From positions 124,001-188,000 of the forward strand of contig NZ_BNBY01000009.1 in NCBI RefSeq assembly GCF_014656195.1: 64,000 nt of DNA, in the 5' to 3' direction. Below, in pieces: positions 47,844 to 56,103 of the stretch (position 1 is the first letter of the stretch; each line of letters opens with the position of its first letter). The position numbers were made by a program, and so were the translations under genes. Source of the stretch: Kitasatospora xanthocidica (GTDB lineage Bacteria; Actinomycetota; Actinomycetes; Streptomycetales; Streptomycetaceae). The notes below the pieces were generated by a model. That model was not told the DNA's origin, searched no databases, and saw only the letters and a program-made list of their open reading frames with translations.

Positions 47844-47930
47844 CCGGGTGTTCCTAACCTCGGAGGTGTCCGGCGGAAGGCCGGGGCAAGGCAGGGTCCG
47901 GAACAGAGGCCGGGAACGGAGCGCGCGTCC

Positions 47931-48707
47931 ATGACCATCCGCAGCGAGCGGGACCAGCACGTCGTCACCCTCACCATCGACCGGGAGGCGAAGCTCAACG
48001 CCCTCGACTACCCGACGATCGACGCGCTGCTCGCCGAGCTGGACCGGATCGACGCCGACGACACCGTCCGCGCCGTGATCCTGACCGGCGCCGGGCAGCG
48101 GGCGTTCAGCGCGGGCGCCGACATCCCGTCCCTGGCCGCCAGCGTCGCCGGCGGGCCCGAGCGGGCGCTGCGCGAGTTCGTCCGGCGCGGCCACACGCTC
48201 ACCCGGCGGATCGAGGAGTTCCCCAAGCCGGTCATCGTCGCGGTCAACGGCTTGGCGTACGGCGGTGGTTGCGAGGTGACGGAGGCGGCGCCGCTGGCCG
48301 TCGCCGCCGAGCACGCCACCTTCGCCAAGCCGGAGATCTCGCTCGGCTTCCCGCCGCCCTTCGGCGGATCGCAGCGGCTGCCGCGCCACGTGGGCCGAAA
48401 GCGCGGACTGGAACTGATCCTCACCGGCGACCCGGTCCCGGCCGCCCGGGCGGCCGAGCTCGGCCTGGTCAACTCGGTCGTCCCGGCGGCTGAACTGCTG
48501 GACGCGGCCCGGGATCTGGCCGACCGCATCATCCGGCACGCCCCCACCGCGGTGGCCGCGTGCCTGCGCGCCGTCACCCGGGGCATCAACCTCCCGATCG
48601 ACGAGGGGCTCGCGGTGGAGGCCGCGGCCTTCGCCGCGACCGTGCCCACCGAGGGCGTCCGGGACGGGCTGCGGCGCTTCCTGGACCGTACGGCCGACGC
48701 CCGCTGA
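47931..48707 (+). CDS. Enoyl-CoA hydratase/isomerase family protein
   Basis: 258 residues, normal crotonase length. The oxyanion hole is in AFSAGADIPSL (about 58-68) and VNGLAYGGGCEVTEAA (about 103-118), with the family Gly-Gly. FAKPEISLGFPPPFGGSQRLP and a C-terminal helix complete the fold. Substrate unknown. It faces the MocR regulator, which suggests co-regulation. The start lacks a good site (GGGAACGGAG about 12 bases upstream). Confidence 0.88.
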   Translation: MTIRSERDQHVVTLTIDREAKLNALDYPTIDALLAELDRIDADDTVRAVILTGAGQRAFSAGADIPSLAASVAGGPERALREFVRRGHTLTRRIEEFPKPVIVAVNGLAYGGGCEVTEAAPLAVAAEHATFAKPEISLGFPPPFGGSQRLPRHVGRKRGLELILTGDPVPAARAAELGLVNSVVPAAELLDAARDLADRIIRHAPTAVAACLRAVTRGINLPIDEGLAVEAAAFAATVPTEGVRDGLRRFLDRTADAR

Positions 48708-48785
48708 GGCGGCCGCCGGTCCTGCGTCGTCCCTGTTGGTGAACGAGGCTGATCGGAAGGGAAGTTGGCGGATCGATCGGGGGGA

Positions 48786-49721
48786 TCAGGGCCCGTCCGG
48801 TCGATCCGACGGTTGATTCGACGGGAGGGTGACCTCGGCGCCGCAGTGGGCGGCGACCGTGTCGGCGAAGGCGCGGGCGAGCGGGCCGAGGCTGTCCCAG
48901 TCCCGGACGGCCCAGCCGGCGGTGAGGGCGGGCAGGTCGGGGAACGGGAGCAGCCGCAGCGCGGGGTGGCCCGGGCCGCGCCACTGCGGCAGGACGGGCA
49001 CGATGGCGTGGCCGAGCCCGAGTTCGGCCAGCAGGATCGCGGTGTCCCAGTCCGCGACGCTGGTGTCGAAGACCGGTCGGATGCCCGACTTCCCCAGCCA
49101 GGCGTCGAGTTGGGAGCGGGCCACGGAGTTCGGCGGCAGCCCGATCAGCCGGGCGTCCTGCAGGTCGGCGGGCTCGATGCGGGCCCGGGCGGCGAGCGGG
49201 TCGCCCGCCGCGACGGCCAGCACCCACGGCAGGTCGACGACCGGCCGCTGCTCGATGCCGCGGACCGGGGAGCCGAGGGTGATCCAGGCGAGGTCCGCCC
49301 GGCCGGCGGTGAGCGACTCCAGACAGCTGCGGCTGGAGACCTCGGTCTGGAACTCCAGGCTGACCTGCGGGAAGCGCCGTCGGAAGGCCACCACGGCCTC
49401 GGACATGAAGTGCCGGACGCTGGTGGCACCGGTGGTGATCCGCACGGATCCGCCCTCGCCGCGCGCGAGTTCGGCGATCCGGTGCAGCGCGTGGTCGATG
49501 CCGCCGAGCCCGGTGGCGACGGCCGCCTGGAGCAGTCTGCCCGCCACGGTGGGCACGACCCCGCGCGGATGCCGCTCGATCAGCGAGAGCCCGAGCTCCC
49601 GCTCCAGCCGCTTGACGTGCTGGCTGACCGCGGACTGGGTGCAGTGGAGGTCGCGGGCGACGGCGCTGAGCGAGCCGGCCCGGCAGACCGCGGCGAACAC
49701 GCGGAGGTCTTCGATGGTCAC
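48786..49721 (-). CDS. LysR family transcriptional regulator
   Basis: 311 residues from GTG 49721. The HTH is at about 3-62 (VTIEDLRVFAAVCRAGSLSA, HCTQSAVSQHVKRLERELG). The periplasmic-binding-type effector domain follows (about 90-300; SVRITTGATSVRHFM, DLAWITLGSPV). An upstream longer reading is Pro/Arg-rich and unlikely. CCAAG/CTTGG half-sites at 49729-49793 sit in its upstream region. The divergent SRPBCC gene is the likely target. Confidence 0.88.
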   Translation of the reverse strand: MTIEDLRVFAAVCRAGSLSAVARDLHCTQSAVSQHVKRLERELGLSLIERHPRGVVPTVAGRLLQAAVATGLGGIDHALHRIAELARGEGGSVRITTGATSVRHFMSEAVVAFRRRFPQVSLEFQTEVSSRSCLESLTAGRADLAWITLGSPVRGIEQRPVVDLPWVLAVAAGDPLAARARIEPADLQDARLIGLPPNSVARSQLDAWLGKSGIRPVFDTSVADWDTAILLAELGLGHAIVPVLPQWRGPGHPALRLLPFPDLPALTAGWAVRDWDSLGPLARAFADTVAAHCGAEVTLPSNQPSDRPDGP

Positions 49722-49728
49722 GGTGGCC

Positions 49729-49793
49729 CAAGATATCGCGGACACCCAAGGAATCACTTGGACCTGCCCCAGCAAACCGGCGGATTGACTTGG
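49729..49793. promoter_or_regulatory. CCAAG half-sites upstream of the LysR gene
   Basis: CCAAG occurs at 49729-49733 and 49746-49750 and its reverse CTTGG at 49757-49761 and near 49789-49793. The 49746-49761 pair is an inverted repeat with a 6-base gap. This suits a LysR protein bound over its own promoter. Confidence 0.5.
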
Positions 49794-49963
49794 GGGTTCG
49801 CCGGGCTCGATCATCGATTCCGGGCCCAGGGCGGCAACCCGCCCGCTGTCCTCGCGGCGTTCCGGACGCCGAGGCGGGGGCACGGGCGGGTGTCGACCCA
49901 CGACTGATCCGCTGATCCGCAAGGATCCGCGACACGAACGACGTACACCACCGTGGGGGGAAC

Positions 49964-50533
49964 GTGACGCGCTACGCCGACGGACCGGGGACGGTCTGTG
50001 AGATCTACGTCCAGGCGCCGGTCGAACGGGTGTGGGAGCTGGTGACCGACATCGCCCTGCCCGCCCGGCTCAGCCCGGAGCTCCACCGCGTCGCCTGGCT
50101 GGACGGCGCCGACGGCCCCGCGCCGGGCGCCCGCTTCGAGGGTCACAACAGCCGCCCGGGCATGCCCGACTGGCGGACGGTCTCCGAGGTCATCGAGCTG
50201 ACCGGCGAGGCCGGGACGGCGGCCGAGGCCGGCCCGGCCGGCCCTCGCGCCTTCGCCTGGGCGGTGATGGACGCGGACGGCCGCTACGGCGAGCCGGTCG
50301 CCGAGGTGGCCGGCTCGCTGGCCCGGTGGCGCTTCGAGCTCGCCCCCGAGGACGGCGGCACCCGGCTGCGCCAGTCGGTGGAGATCGGCCCGGGCCGCAG
50401 CGGCATGAGCTCCTACATCGACGCCAAGCCGGAGGCCGAGGAGAAGATCGTCGAGTTCCGGCTCGGCGAACTGCGCACGGGCATGACGGCCACCCTCGAA
50501 GGCGTCAAGTCGCTGGCGGAGCAGGCAGGGTAG
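49964..50533 (+). CDS. SRPBCC (polyketide cyclase-like) family protein
   Basis: 189 residues with a START-like ligand pocket: CEIYVQAPVERVWELVTDI (about 11-29) and the C-terminal helix VEFRLGELRTGMTATLEGVK. These proteins bind hydrophobic ligands and often act as stress or small-ring cyclase proteins. GTG start after a GGGGGG site. Divergent from the LysR regulator. It is the last intact gene before a damaged stretch. Confidence 0.82.
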   Translation: MTRYADGPGTVCEIYVQAPVERVWELVTDIALPARLSPELHRVAWLDGADGPAPGARFEGHNSRPGMPDWRTVSEVIELTGEAGTAAEAGPAGPRAFAWAVMDADGRYGEPVAEVAGSLARWRFELAPEDGGTRLRQSVEIGPGRSGMSSYIDAKPEAEEKIVEFRLGELRTGMTATLEGVKSLAEQAG

Positions 50534-50604
50534 GCAGGGCAGACAAGGAAGGCAGGGCAGGCGGAGTAGCGCGACGCGCCGGGCTTCGCGGAAGGAGCGG
50601 CGCG

Positions 50605-50925
50605 GTGGCGCGCGTGACGTGGGCGGGCTCGGAGGTCCGCTGGGTGAGGCGGCTCGGTCGGCTGCTCGCCGTGGTGCGCGAGGTGGACGGTCGACTGATC
50701 CTGCGGATCGACGACTGGTCCACGGTGGTGGACGAGTGGACCGCCGTCCACCACCGCACCGGGCCGCTGCGCCACCGCATCGTGGTCCGGCAGCCCGGCC
50801 GGTTCCCGGTCGAGTTCCGCTACCGGCTGCGGTGGACTCGGTGCTCCTGCGGGAGGGGCTGGTCTCCCTGCTGGAACGGTTCGGGCACACCGTGGCCGCC
50901 GCCGTCGGCGACGCGCCGTCGCTGA
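50605..50925 (+). pseudogene. Fragment of an unidentified protein fused out of frame to response-regulator DNA
   Basis: A GTG at 50605 with AAGGAG eight bases before it opens a plausible short protein: MARVTWAGSEVRWVRRLGRL, then LILRIDDWSTVVDEWTAVHH up to FRYRLRW near residue 76. From about 50830 the same frame runs through DNA that clearly encodes a response regulator in another frame (RCSCGRGWSPC). So a once-longer gene appears to have been joined to other DNA. The family of the N-terminal fragment is not recognised. Confidence 0.4.
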
Positions 50926-51458
50926 TCGAGGCCGTCCGGGTCCACCGGCCGGACGCCGTGATCGTCGACGTCCGGATGCCCCCGGACAACACCGACGACG
51001 GCCTGCGCGCGGCCCGCCGGCTGCGCGCCGAGGACCCGCGCCTGCCCGTCCTGGTGCTCAGCCAGTACGTCTCGCAGGGGTACACCTCGGAGCTGGTCGC
51101 CTCCAGCGATCAGGGCGCGGGCACGGGGTACCTGCTCAAGGACCGGATCGGCGAGGTGCAGGACTTCGTCTCCGCCCTCGCCAGCGTCGTCGCGGGCGGC
51201 ACGGTCGTCGACCCGGAGGTGGTCCGCCAGCTGCTGACCCGCCGTCACGACCCGCTCCAGCGGCTGAGCCCCAAGGAACTCGAGGTCCTGGGACTGATCG
51301 CCGAGGGCCGCTCCAACGCCGCCATCGCCCGGCGGCTGGTGGTCACGGAGGCCACGGTGTCCAAGCGGATCGCGAGCATCTTCACCAAGCTCGACCTGCC
51401 CCAGGCGCCGGACGACCACCGGCGGGTGCTGGCGGTGCTCACGTACCTGGGGTCCTGA
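50832..51458 (+). pseudogene. N-terminally truncated NarL/LuxR-type response regulator
   Basis: From DSVLLREGLVSLLERFGHTV the sequence is a receiver domain (phosphorylated Asp in VIVDVRMPP, LVLSQYVSQGYTSEL, KD in LLKDRIG), followed by a LuxR HTH (LSPKELEVLGLIAEGRSNAA, TVSKRIASIFTKL). The first strand and the acidic pair that starts a receiver (normally R-V-V-I-A-E-D) are missing: the aligned residue D is immediately preceded by unrelated frame. No histidine kinase is adjacent. A GTG at 50832 could allow a crippled 208-residue product. Most likely a deletion remnant. Confidence 0.65.
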
Positions 51459-51543
51459 GGGCCCGGGGCTCGGCGGCCGCCGGGGTTCACCGGGAACAGC
51501 CGGGGACAGCCGGGGAGCGGTTGCCAGGGCGGTTCGTCGGCGG

Positions 51544-52035
51544 TCACCAGGACAGCGGGTAGCGGACCGGGTGGCCGCCGATCCGGCCGGGGAGCAGGCC
51601 GATGAGGACCAGGAGGGTGGTGGCCAGCACGAGCAGGGGGAGGAACGGCACCGGATGCGGCGCCTGCAGGACCACGATGACGGCGGTGGCCGCCGCCGGG
51701 GAGTGCGAGAGGTGGGTGAGCATCATCGCGCCCAGTGAGAGCCCGGCGGCGATGGCCGCTCCCCAGGCGGTGCTGCCGGTGACGGCGAGGGTGGCGAAGC
51801 CGATCAGGGCCGACATCAGCTGACCGCCGACCAGGTTGCGCGGCTGGGAGATCGGCAGGCCGGGCGCCCCGTGCACCAGGGCCGCGCTGGCGGCCAACGG
51901 GGGGATCAGCAACGGTTGGTGGAGCACGACGCCGACCGCGGCCAGCAGGAGCAGGGCGCCGATGGCGAAGACGGTGGCCCGCAGGACGTGCAGCGGGTGC
52001 GGCCTGGGCGTGGCGGCGGACGGTGGCGTGGGCAT
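51544..52035 (-). CDS. HPP family membrane protein
   Basis: 163 residues with four hydrophobic helices. The HPP signature appears as LIPPLAASAALVHG and LPISQPRNLVGGQLMSALIG (Gln-Pro-Arg-Asn), and LTHLSHSPAAATAVI lies between helices. HPP proteins are linked to nitrite or nitrogen transport in some organisms; the role here is not known. ATG 52035. Its upstream gap is AT-richer and carries a palindrome AACAGACTGTT at 52078-52088. Confidence 0.85.
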   Translation of the reverse strand: MPTPPSAATPRPHPLHVLRATVFAIGALLLLAAVGVVLHQPLLIPPLAASAALVHGAPGLPISQPRNLVGGQLMSALIGFATLAVTGSTAWGAAIAAGLSLGAMMLTHLSHSPAAATAVIVVLQAPHPVPFLPLLVLATTLLVLIGLLPGRIGGHPVRYPLSW

Positions 52036-52346
52036 GCGCGAGTGCTCCGGATGGGGGACGGGGACTCGGAGATGATAAACAGACTGTTGAGTGAAAGGTA
52101 GGACGTTTTGCCTCCCGGGCACATTCGTCCCCACCCGAGGAACGAGAGCGAGCCGGATCGACGGCACCCGGGCGGTGCGGGCCCATGTGGACGTGGCGCC
52201 CGCGTACGGGCCGGCCGGGGTCACCGGGCTCGCCGAGGTGCGCGAGCGGCTGGCCGGGGTGCTGGACGTCCAGCTGGTGGCCTTCCCGCAGCACGGGGTG
52301 AGCGGCACCTTTGGCCCGGGCGGGCCCGGCCGGCCGTTCGCGCAGC
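52036..52346. other. Gap with AT-rich promoter region and an amidohydrolase remnant
   Basis: 311 bases between the HPP gene and the erythromycin-esterase gene. AACAGACTGTT at 52078-52088 is palindromic and lies about 45 bases from the HPP start, with TATCAT-like sequence on the minus strand. The plus strand holds a truncated coding remnant, listed separately. Confidence 0.55.
52157..52300 (+). pseudogene. Remnant of a cytosine-deaminase-type amidohydrolase
   Basis: A 48-codon stretch on the plus strand reads DGTRAVRAHVDVAPAYG, then LAEVRERLAGVLDVQLVAFP and QHGV. The AHVD and DVQLVAFPQ pattern matches the metal-site and core region of amidohydrolases such as cytosine deaminase. The frame lacks both ends of such a protein (typically about 400 residues) and no ribosome site serves it. 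It is probably the leftover of a deleted gene. Confidence 0.55.
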
Positions 52347-53750
52347 TCAGAGGCGGTGGGCGGCGGTCGTCCGGTGGAGGTGGACGAGGGCGTCGTAGGC
52401 CCCGCCGATCGCCAGGGTGGGCAGGGGGTCCCGCTCGAACACCGTCCCGGCGTCGTACGTCGGGCGGGCGGTGTCCAGCCAGGCGCGGGTGGCCGGCGGG
52501 ACCGAGCGCAGGTCGAGGTAGTAGTCGCGGTGCCGGACCCGGTCCAGGGTGTGCTCGGCCATGCCCGGGGCGGCCGGCGGAACGGTGACCGTCTTCCAGT
52601 CGGGGGCGAGCGGGGCGTCCTTGGTGAGGAAGGATCCCTGGCCGAAGGTGACGCCGATGGCGCGGTAGCCCGCGCCGAGGGCGTCGCGCAGGTAGGAGCC
52701 CTGGGTCCTGGGGTACAGCTCGGGGTGGGCGGTCCGGTAGCCGACGTGGCCGTTGTGCGCCGAGAGCAGTACCTTGCCGCCGGTGCGGCGCTGCCACCAG
52801 AGGGTGTTGTCGGTCATCGCCCGGTCGCGGAGGTTCTGCTTCTCGGCGACGTCGGCCGGGTCGTCGAGGTTGATGCCGGTGAACTCGAAGGTCTGGGCGA
52901 TGGACCGGGCGTGCTGCAGGGCCCACTCGTACGCCTCGCCTCCCTCGCCCCCGGCCTCGGTGGCCAGGGCCAGGGACTGCCGCGCCAGTTCGGCCCTGCG
53001 GCGGCGCTCGGCGAGCGGTGTGGTGGTCAGGTACGCGATGGCGTCCTCGAACGGGCGCAGTTCGGCGTACAGCCGTTCCAGGCGCGGCAGCGAAGTGGGG
53101 GCGGCTGCGCGTACGTAGGAAGTCACCCGGTCGAAGAGCTGGTCGCCGATCCCGGGGATGTTCACGTCGTCGCCGACGAAGTGGACCGGACGCTGCGGGT
53201 GTTCGCGGTTGTAGCCGCGCATCCAGGCGATGAGGTCGGCGAACTCCTCTCGGTGCCACGGGGATTGGGCGAACACCTGGTCGGCGATCCGCCGGGCGTC
53301 ACCCCCGGTGCGGCCCTGGACGTAGTCGTCGATCCGCAGGCCCGCCGACCAACTGGTCTCCAGCGCGAAGGCGGTGAAGCCCTCCTCCTCGACGAGGTAG
53401 CGCAGGACCCGGTGCTTCATGGTGAAGAACTCATGGGTGCCGTGGGTGGCCTCGCCGAGCCCGACCACCGTGGCGTCGCCGATCATCGCGCCCAGGGCCC
53501 GCAGGTCGGTGTTCCGGCCGCCGGGGTCGGTGGACCGCAGAGGACGGGCGAGGGTGTTCAATTCGCTGATGACGGAGGCTGTCTGACGATCCGTCACAGC
53601 GTCGGCAGCAGGCTCCGATCGGTCGGCCGGCGGTGCTGCCGCGGTTGTCGCCGCTGCTTCGGTGGCCGGGGCCAGCAGGGCGGTGGTGGCGACGGCCGCC
53701 GTGGCGGCCAGCAGGGACCGTCGGCCGACGGGCGTGCTGCGTACGGTCAT
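52347..53750 (-). CDS. Erythromycin esterase family protein
   Basis: 467 residues. A signal sequence with VGRRSLLAATAAVATTALL (twin Arg at 10-11) suggests Tat export. The family core is VVGLGEATHGTHEFF with the putative catalytic E100 and H103, followed by LETSWSAGLRIDDYV, FVGDDVNIPG and KVLLSAHNGHVGY. Family members include EreA/EreB macrolide esterases, but most actinomycete homologues have unknown substrates, so resistance is not implied. ATG start. A 16-base palindrome lies upstream. Confidence 0.85.
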   Translation of the reverse strand: MTVRSTPVGRRSLLAATAAVATTALLAPATEAAATTAAAPPADRSEPAADAVTDRQTASVISELNTLARPLRSTDPGGRNTDLRALGAMIGDATVVGLGEATHGTHEFFTMKHRVLRYLVEEEGFTAFALETSWSAGLRIDDYVQGRTGGDARRIADQVFAQSPWHREEFADLIAWMRGYNREHPQRPVHFVGDDVNIPGIGDQLFDRVTSYVRAAAPTSLPRLERLYAELRPFEDAIAYLTTTPLAERRRRAELARQSLALATEAGGEGGEAYEWALQHARSIAQTFEFTGINLDDPADVAEKQNLRDRAMTDNTLWWQRRTGGKVLLSAHNGHVGYRTAHPELYPRTQGSYLRDALGAGYRAIGVTFGQGSFLTKDAPLAPDWKTVTVPPAAPGMAEHTLDRVRHRDYYLDLRSVPPATRAWLDTARPTYDAGTVFERDPLPTLAIGGAYDALVHLHRTTAAHRL

Positions 53751-53809
53751 TCTCGACTGCTCCTCGACTCGGTGACATCGGCGGGCGGCGGCGGGCGCCG
53801 GCGGGAAAT

Positions 53810-53825
53810 CGTTCGCCGGCGAACG
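53810..53825. promoter_or_regulatory. Perfect 16-base palindrome upstream of the esterase gene
   Basis: CGTTCGCC at 53810-53817 is mirrored by GGCGAACG at 53818-53825, 60 bases upstream of the esterase start codon on the minus strand. Candidate operator. Confidence 0.45.
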
Positions 53826-53887
53826 CCGTAGACGAATCGTCGATCACCGAGGGGCTGTTGCGCGCTGAGGGCACCCGCCGGGTCGGG

Positions 53888-53905
53888 CCGGGGGATAACC
53901 CCCGG
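53888..53905 (-). terminator. Short terminator-like hairpin after the small secreted gene
   Basis: CCGGGGG and CCCCCGG with an ATAA loop, about 75 bases past the stop codon at 53981. Weaker than other terminators here. Confidence 0.5.
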
Positions 53906-53980
53906 GACGGCCCGGCCGGTCGTGGCGTCAGGGCGGCCGGGATCAGCCGGGATCAGGTTGGAGGGGTCAGGTTGGAGGGG

Positions 53981-54280
53981 TCAGGTCGAGTGGACGAACT
54001 GCTGGTAGCAGGCGACGTCGTACTGGGACGGCGCGCCCGCGTTGCTGTAGGCCTGGCCGCCCTTGCCGCCGTTCGGTTGGCTGCCGAAGCCCGGCTCGTC
54101 GAAGGGGGAGCCGGGGGAGGAAGCCGTGTGGCCCGGGGCGTGTCCGCCGGCCGCCAGGAAGTCCTGGCAGGTCTGGTTCGGTGGCCCCGGCTGGTTCGGG
54201 GTGGGGTTCGCGAACGCCGCGGACGCGCCACCCAGGCAGAGGAGTCCGGCGAGCAGCCCGGTGGCTGCGGTGCGGAGCAT
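53981..54280 (-). CDS. Small secreted protein of unknown function
   Basis: 99 residues. Signal peptide MLRTAATGLLAGLLCLGGAS to cleavage near AFA (residue 24). The mature region is Pro/Gly/Ser-rich with two Cys, in QTCQDFLAAGGH and DVACYQQFVH, which may pair. It resembles the family of small disulfide-linked secreted proteins common in streptomycetes. ATG 54280 has GAGGAGAC upstream. Direct repeats (CAGGTTGGAGGGGT) overlap its 3' end at 53953-53981. Confidence 0.7.
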   Translation of the reverse strand: MLRTAATGLLAGLLCLGGASAAFANPTPNQPGPPNQTCQDFLAAGGHAPGHTASSPGSPFDEPGFGSQPNGGKGGQAYSNAGAPSQYDVACYQQFVHST

Positions 54281-54315
54281 CGTGTCTCCTCGGTCGGGCA
54301 CGTACGCGGGACCGG

Positions 54316-54356
54316 GCGGCCCCGCGCCCCCGTTCAGGGGTACGCGGCGGGGCCGC
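54316..54356 (-). terminator. Structured terminator after the amidohydrolase gene
   Basis: GCGGCCCCG at 54316-54324 pairs with CGGGGCCGC at 54348-54356; an inner CCCC/GGGG stem lies inside. It is 70 bases past the amidohydrolase stop. Confidence 0.55.
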
Positions 54357-54425
54357 TCGGTGTTCAGCCGGGGGAGGGCGTGGCCTGGTCCGGCCCGTCA
54401 GCGCGAGCCGGTCAGAGCGCGACGG

Positions 54426-56063
54426 TCAGAGTGAGTCGGCCCGGTGGGTGGGCCGCCCGTCGAGGACCGTGAGCAGGACGGGGAGGCCGGCGAGTTCGGT
54501 GGCCGGGGTGGTGAGCGGGTCGGCGGCCAGCACGGTGAGGTCCGCGCGGTGGCCGACCGTGATCCGGCCCGCCGACTGCTCCTCGCCGGCCGCCTGGGCG
54601 GCGTTGACGGTCATCGCCCGCAGTGCCTCCAGGGCGGTGAGCGCCTGGCCGGGGTTGTGCGGGGGCCGGTCGAGGTCGCGGGTGGGACGGCGGTGGCGGG
54701 CGCCCGCCATCACCCCCAGCGGAGGGTAGGGCGCGATCGGCCAGTCCGAGCCGAGGACGACGGTGGCGCCCGCGTCCCACAGGTCGCGGCAGCGCCAGGC
54801 GCGGTCGGCCCGCTCCTCGCCGAGGCGGCGCGACCAGTTGTCGGTGTGGTCGGCCCGGGTGAAGTCGCAGCAGTGGGTGGGCTGCATGGACGCCGTCACG
54901 CCCAGCTCGGCGAAGCGCCGGACGACCTCGTCGGGGACGGTCTCGATGTGCTCGATCCGGTGCCGGACGGCCGGCGCTCCGCCGAGCGGCGGGTTCCCGT
55001 CCGCGGCCCGCTCGATCGAGTCGAGGGCGTGCCGGACGGCGGCGTCGCCGATGGCGTGGGTGGCGGTCGGCACACCGGCCCGGTGCAGCTCCCGGATGAC
55101 GTGGGTGTAGTGCGCCGGGTCCGGCCAGAAGGCGTGGGTGGACTCGCCGTGGCAGTCCGGGCGTTCCAGCCAGGCGGTGCCGTTGTCGATGGTGCCGTCC
55201 ATGAACAGCTTGACGCCGGCCACCCGCCAGAGCAGCCCGCCCCGGCCCTGCCGGTCGACCAGCGAGCGCAGGCCGTCCGCGTCCACGCCGGGCTGGCACC
55301 AGGGGGCGACCCGCAGGCGCAGCGGCAGCTCGCCGGCCTCGTCCAGCTCGGCGTAGAGGTCGAGGCTGTCACCGTTGGCGTCCATCGCGTGGCCGCCGGT
55401 GAGGCCGGTGGCGGCCATGGCGCGCAGGGCGGTGGCGAGGCGCTCGCGGCGCTCGGCGCGGGTGGGCTGCGGGGCGGCGCGCTCGACCAGCTCGCAGGCG
55501 GCGTCCTCCAGCAACAGGCCGGTGGGTCGGCCGTCGGCGTCGCAGACCACCTCGGCGGCCTGGTCGAAGGTGCGCGGGCCGTCCACTCCGGCCAGCTCCA
55601 GGGCGCGCGGGCTGGCGAGCATGGAGTGGGCGTCGAAGAGCTGGAGCAGTGCCGGGACGCCGTCCAGGACGGGCGCGAGCGCGGCGGACCCGATCGGGCG
55701 GTCGCCGAAGACGTTCGGGTCCAGGCCCCAGGCGTGCAGCCACGCGCCGCGGTCGAGGCGGTGGACCTCGGCGGCGAGGGCGGCACGGACGGAGTCCAGG
55801 TCGGTGCAGCCGGAGAGGTCCAGGCCGTGGGTGAGCTCGGCGCCGGTGACCGGGTGCAGGTGGCCGTCCACCAGGCCGGGGGTGGCCACGGCACCCTTGA
55901 GATCGATCACCGTCGTTGCGGGGTCGGCGAGTTCGCGGATCGTGCGGTCGTCTCCGAGGGCGGCGATCCGGCCGTCCGTGACGGCGAGCGCGGTCTGCGG
56001 GAGGAAGCCTCCGGAGGCGGGGTCGAGCAGACGGGCGGAGAGGAGGACGAGGGAGGTGCGCAC
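54426..56063 (-). CDS. Amidohydrolase family protein (YtcJ-like)
   Basis: 545 residues, typical of the YtcJ/amidohydrolase-3 group. Metal motif VDGHLHPVTGAELTHG (about 61-75), then HAIGDAAVRHALDSI (about 350) and a late GSDWPI. These enzymes hydrolyse amides or esters of unknown small molecules, often exoenzyme-like. GTG start, GGAG at eight bases. It is 40 bases downstream of a TetR gene in one unit and faces an NCS1 permease, suggesting import and hydrolysis of a nucleobase-like compound. Confidence 0.9.
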   Translation of the reverse strand: MRTSLVLLSARLLDPASGGFLPQTALAVTDGRIAALGDDRTIRELADPATTVIDLKGAVATPGLVDGHLHPVTGAELTHGLDLSGCTDLDSVRAALAAEVHRLDRGAWLHAWGLDPNVFGDRPIGSAALAPVLDGVPALLQLFDAHSMLASPRALELAGVDGPRTFDQAAEVVCDADGRPTGLLLEDAACELVERAAPQPTRAERRERLATALRAMAATGLTGGHAMDANGDSLDLYAELDEAGELPLRLRVAPWCQPGVDADGLRSLVDRQGRGGLLWRVAGVKLFMDGTIDNGTAWLERPDCHGESTHAFWPDPAHYTHVIRELHRAGVPTATHAIGDAAVRHALDSIERAADGNPPLGGAPAVRHRIEHIETVPDEVVRRFAELGVTASMQPTHCCDFTRADHTDNWSRRLGEERADRAWRCRDLWDAGATVVLGSDWPIAPYPPLGVMAGARHRRPTRDLDRPPHNPGQALTALEALRAMTVNAAQAAGEEQSAGRITVGHRADLTVLAADPLTTPATELAGLPVLLTVLDGRPTHRADSL

Positions 56064-56103
56064 TTCGGCTCCAGCGGTAGTGCGGGGCGGGGGTGGTGTG
56101 GGG

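Noticed and set aside
52347-53750. Macrolide resistance gene
   Set aside because: The erythromycin esterase family is broad in actinomycetes and the sequence alone does not show macrolide hydrolysis.
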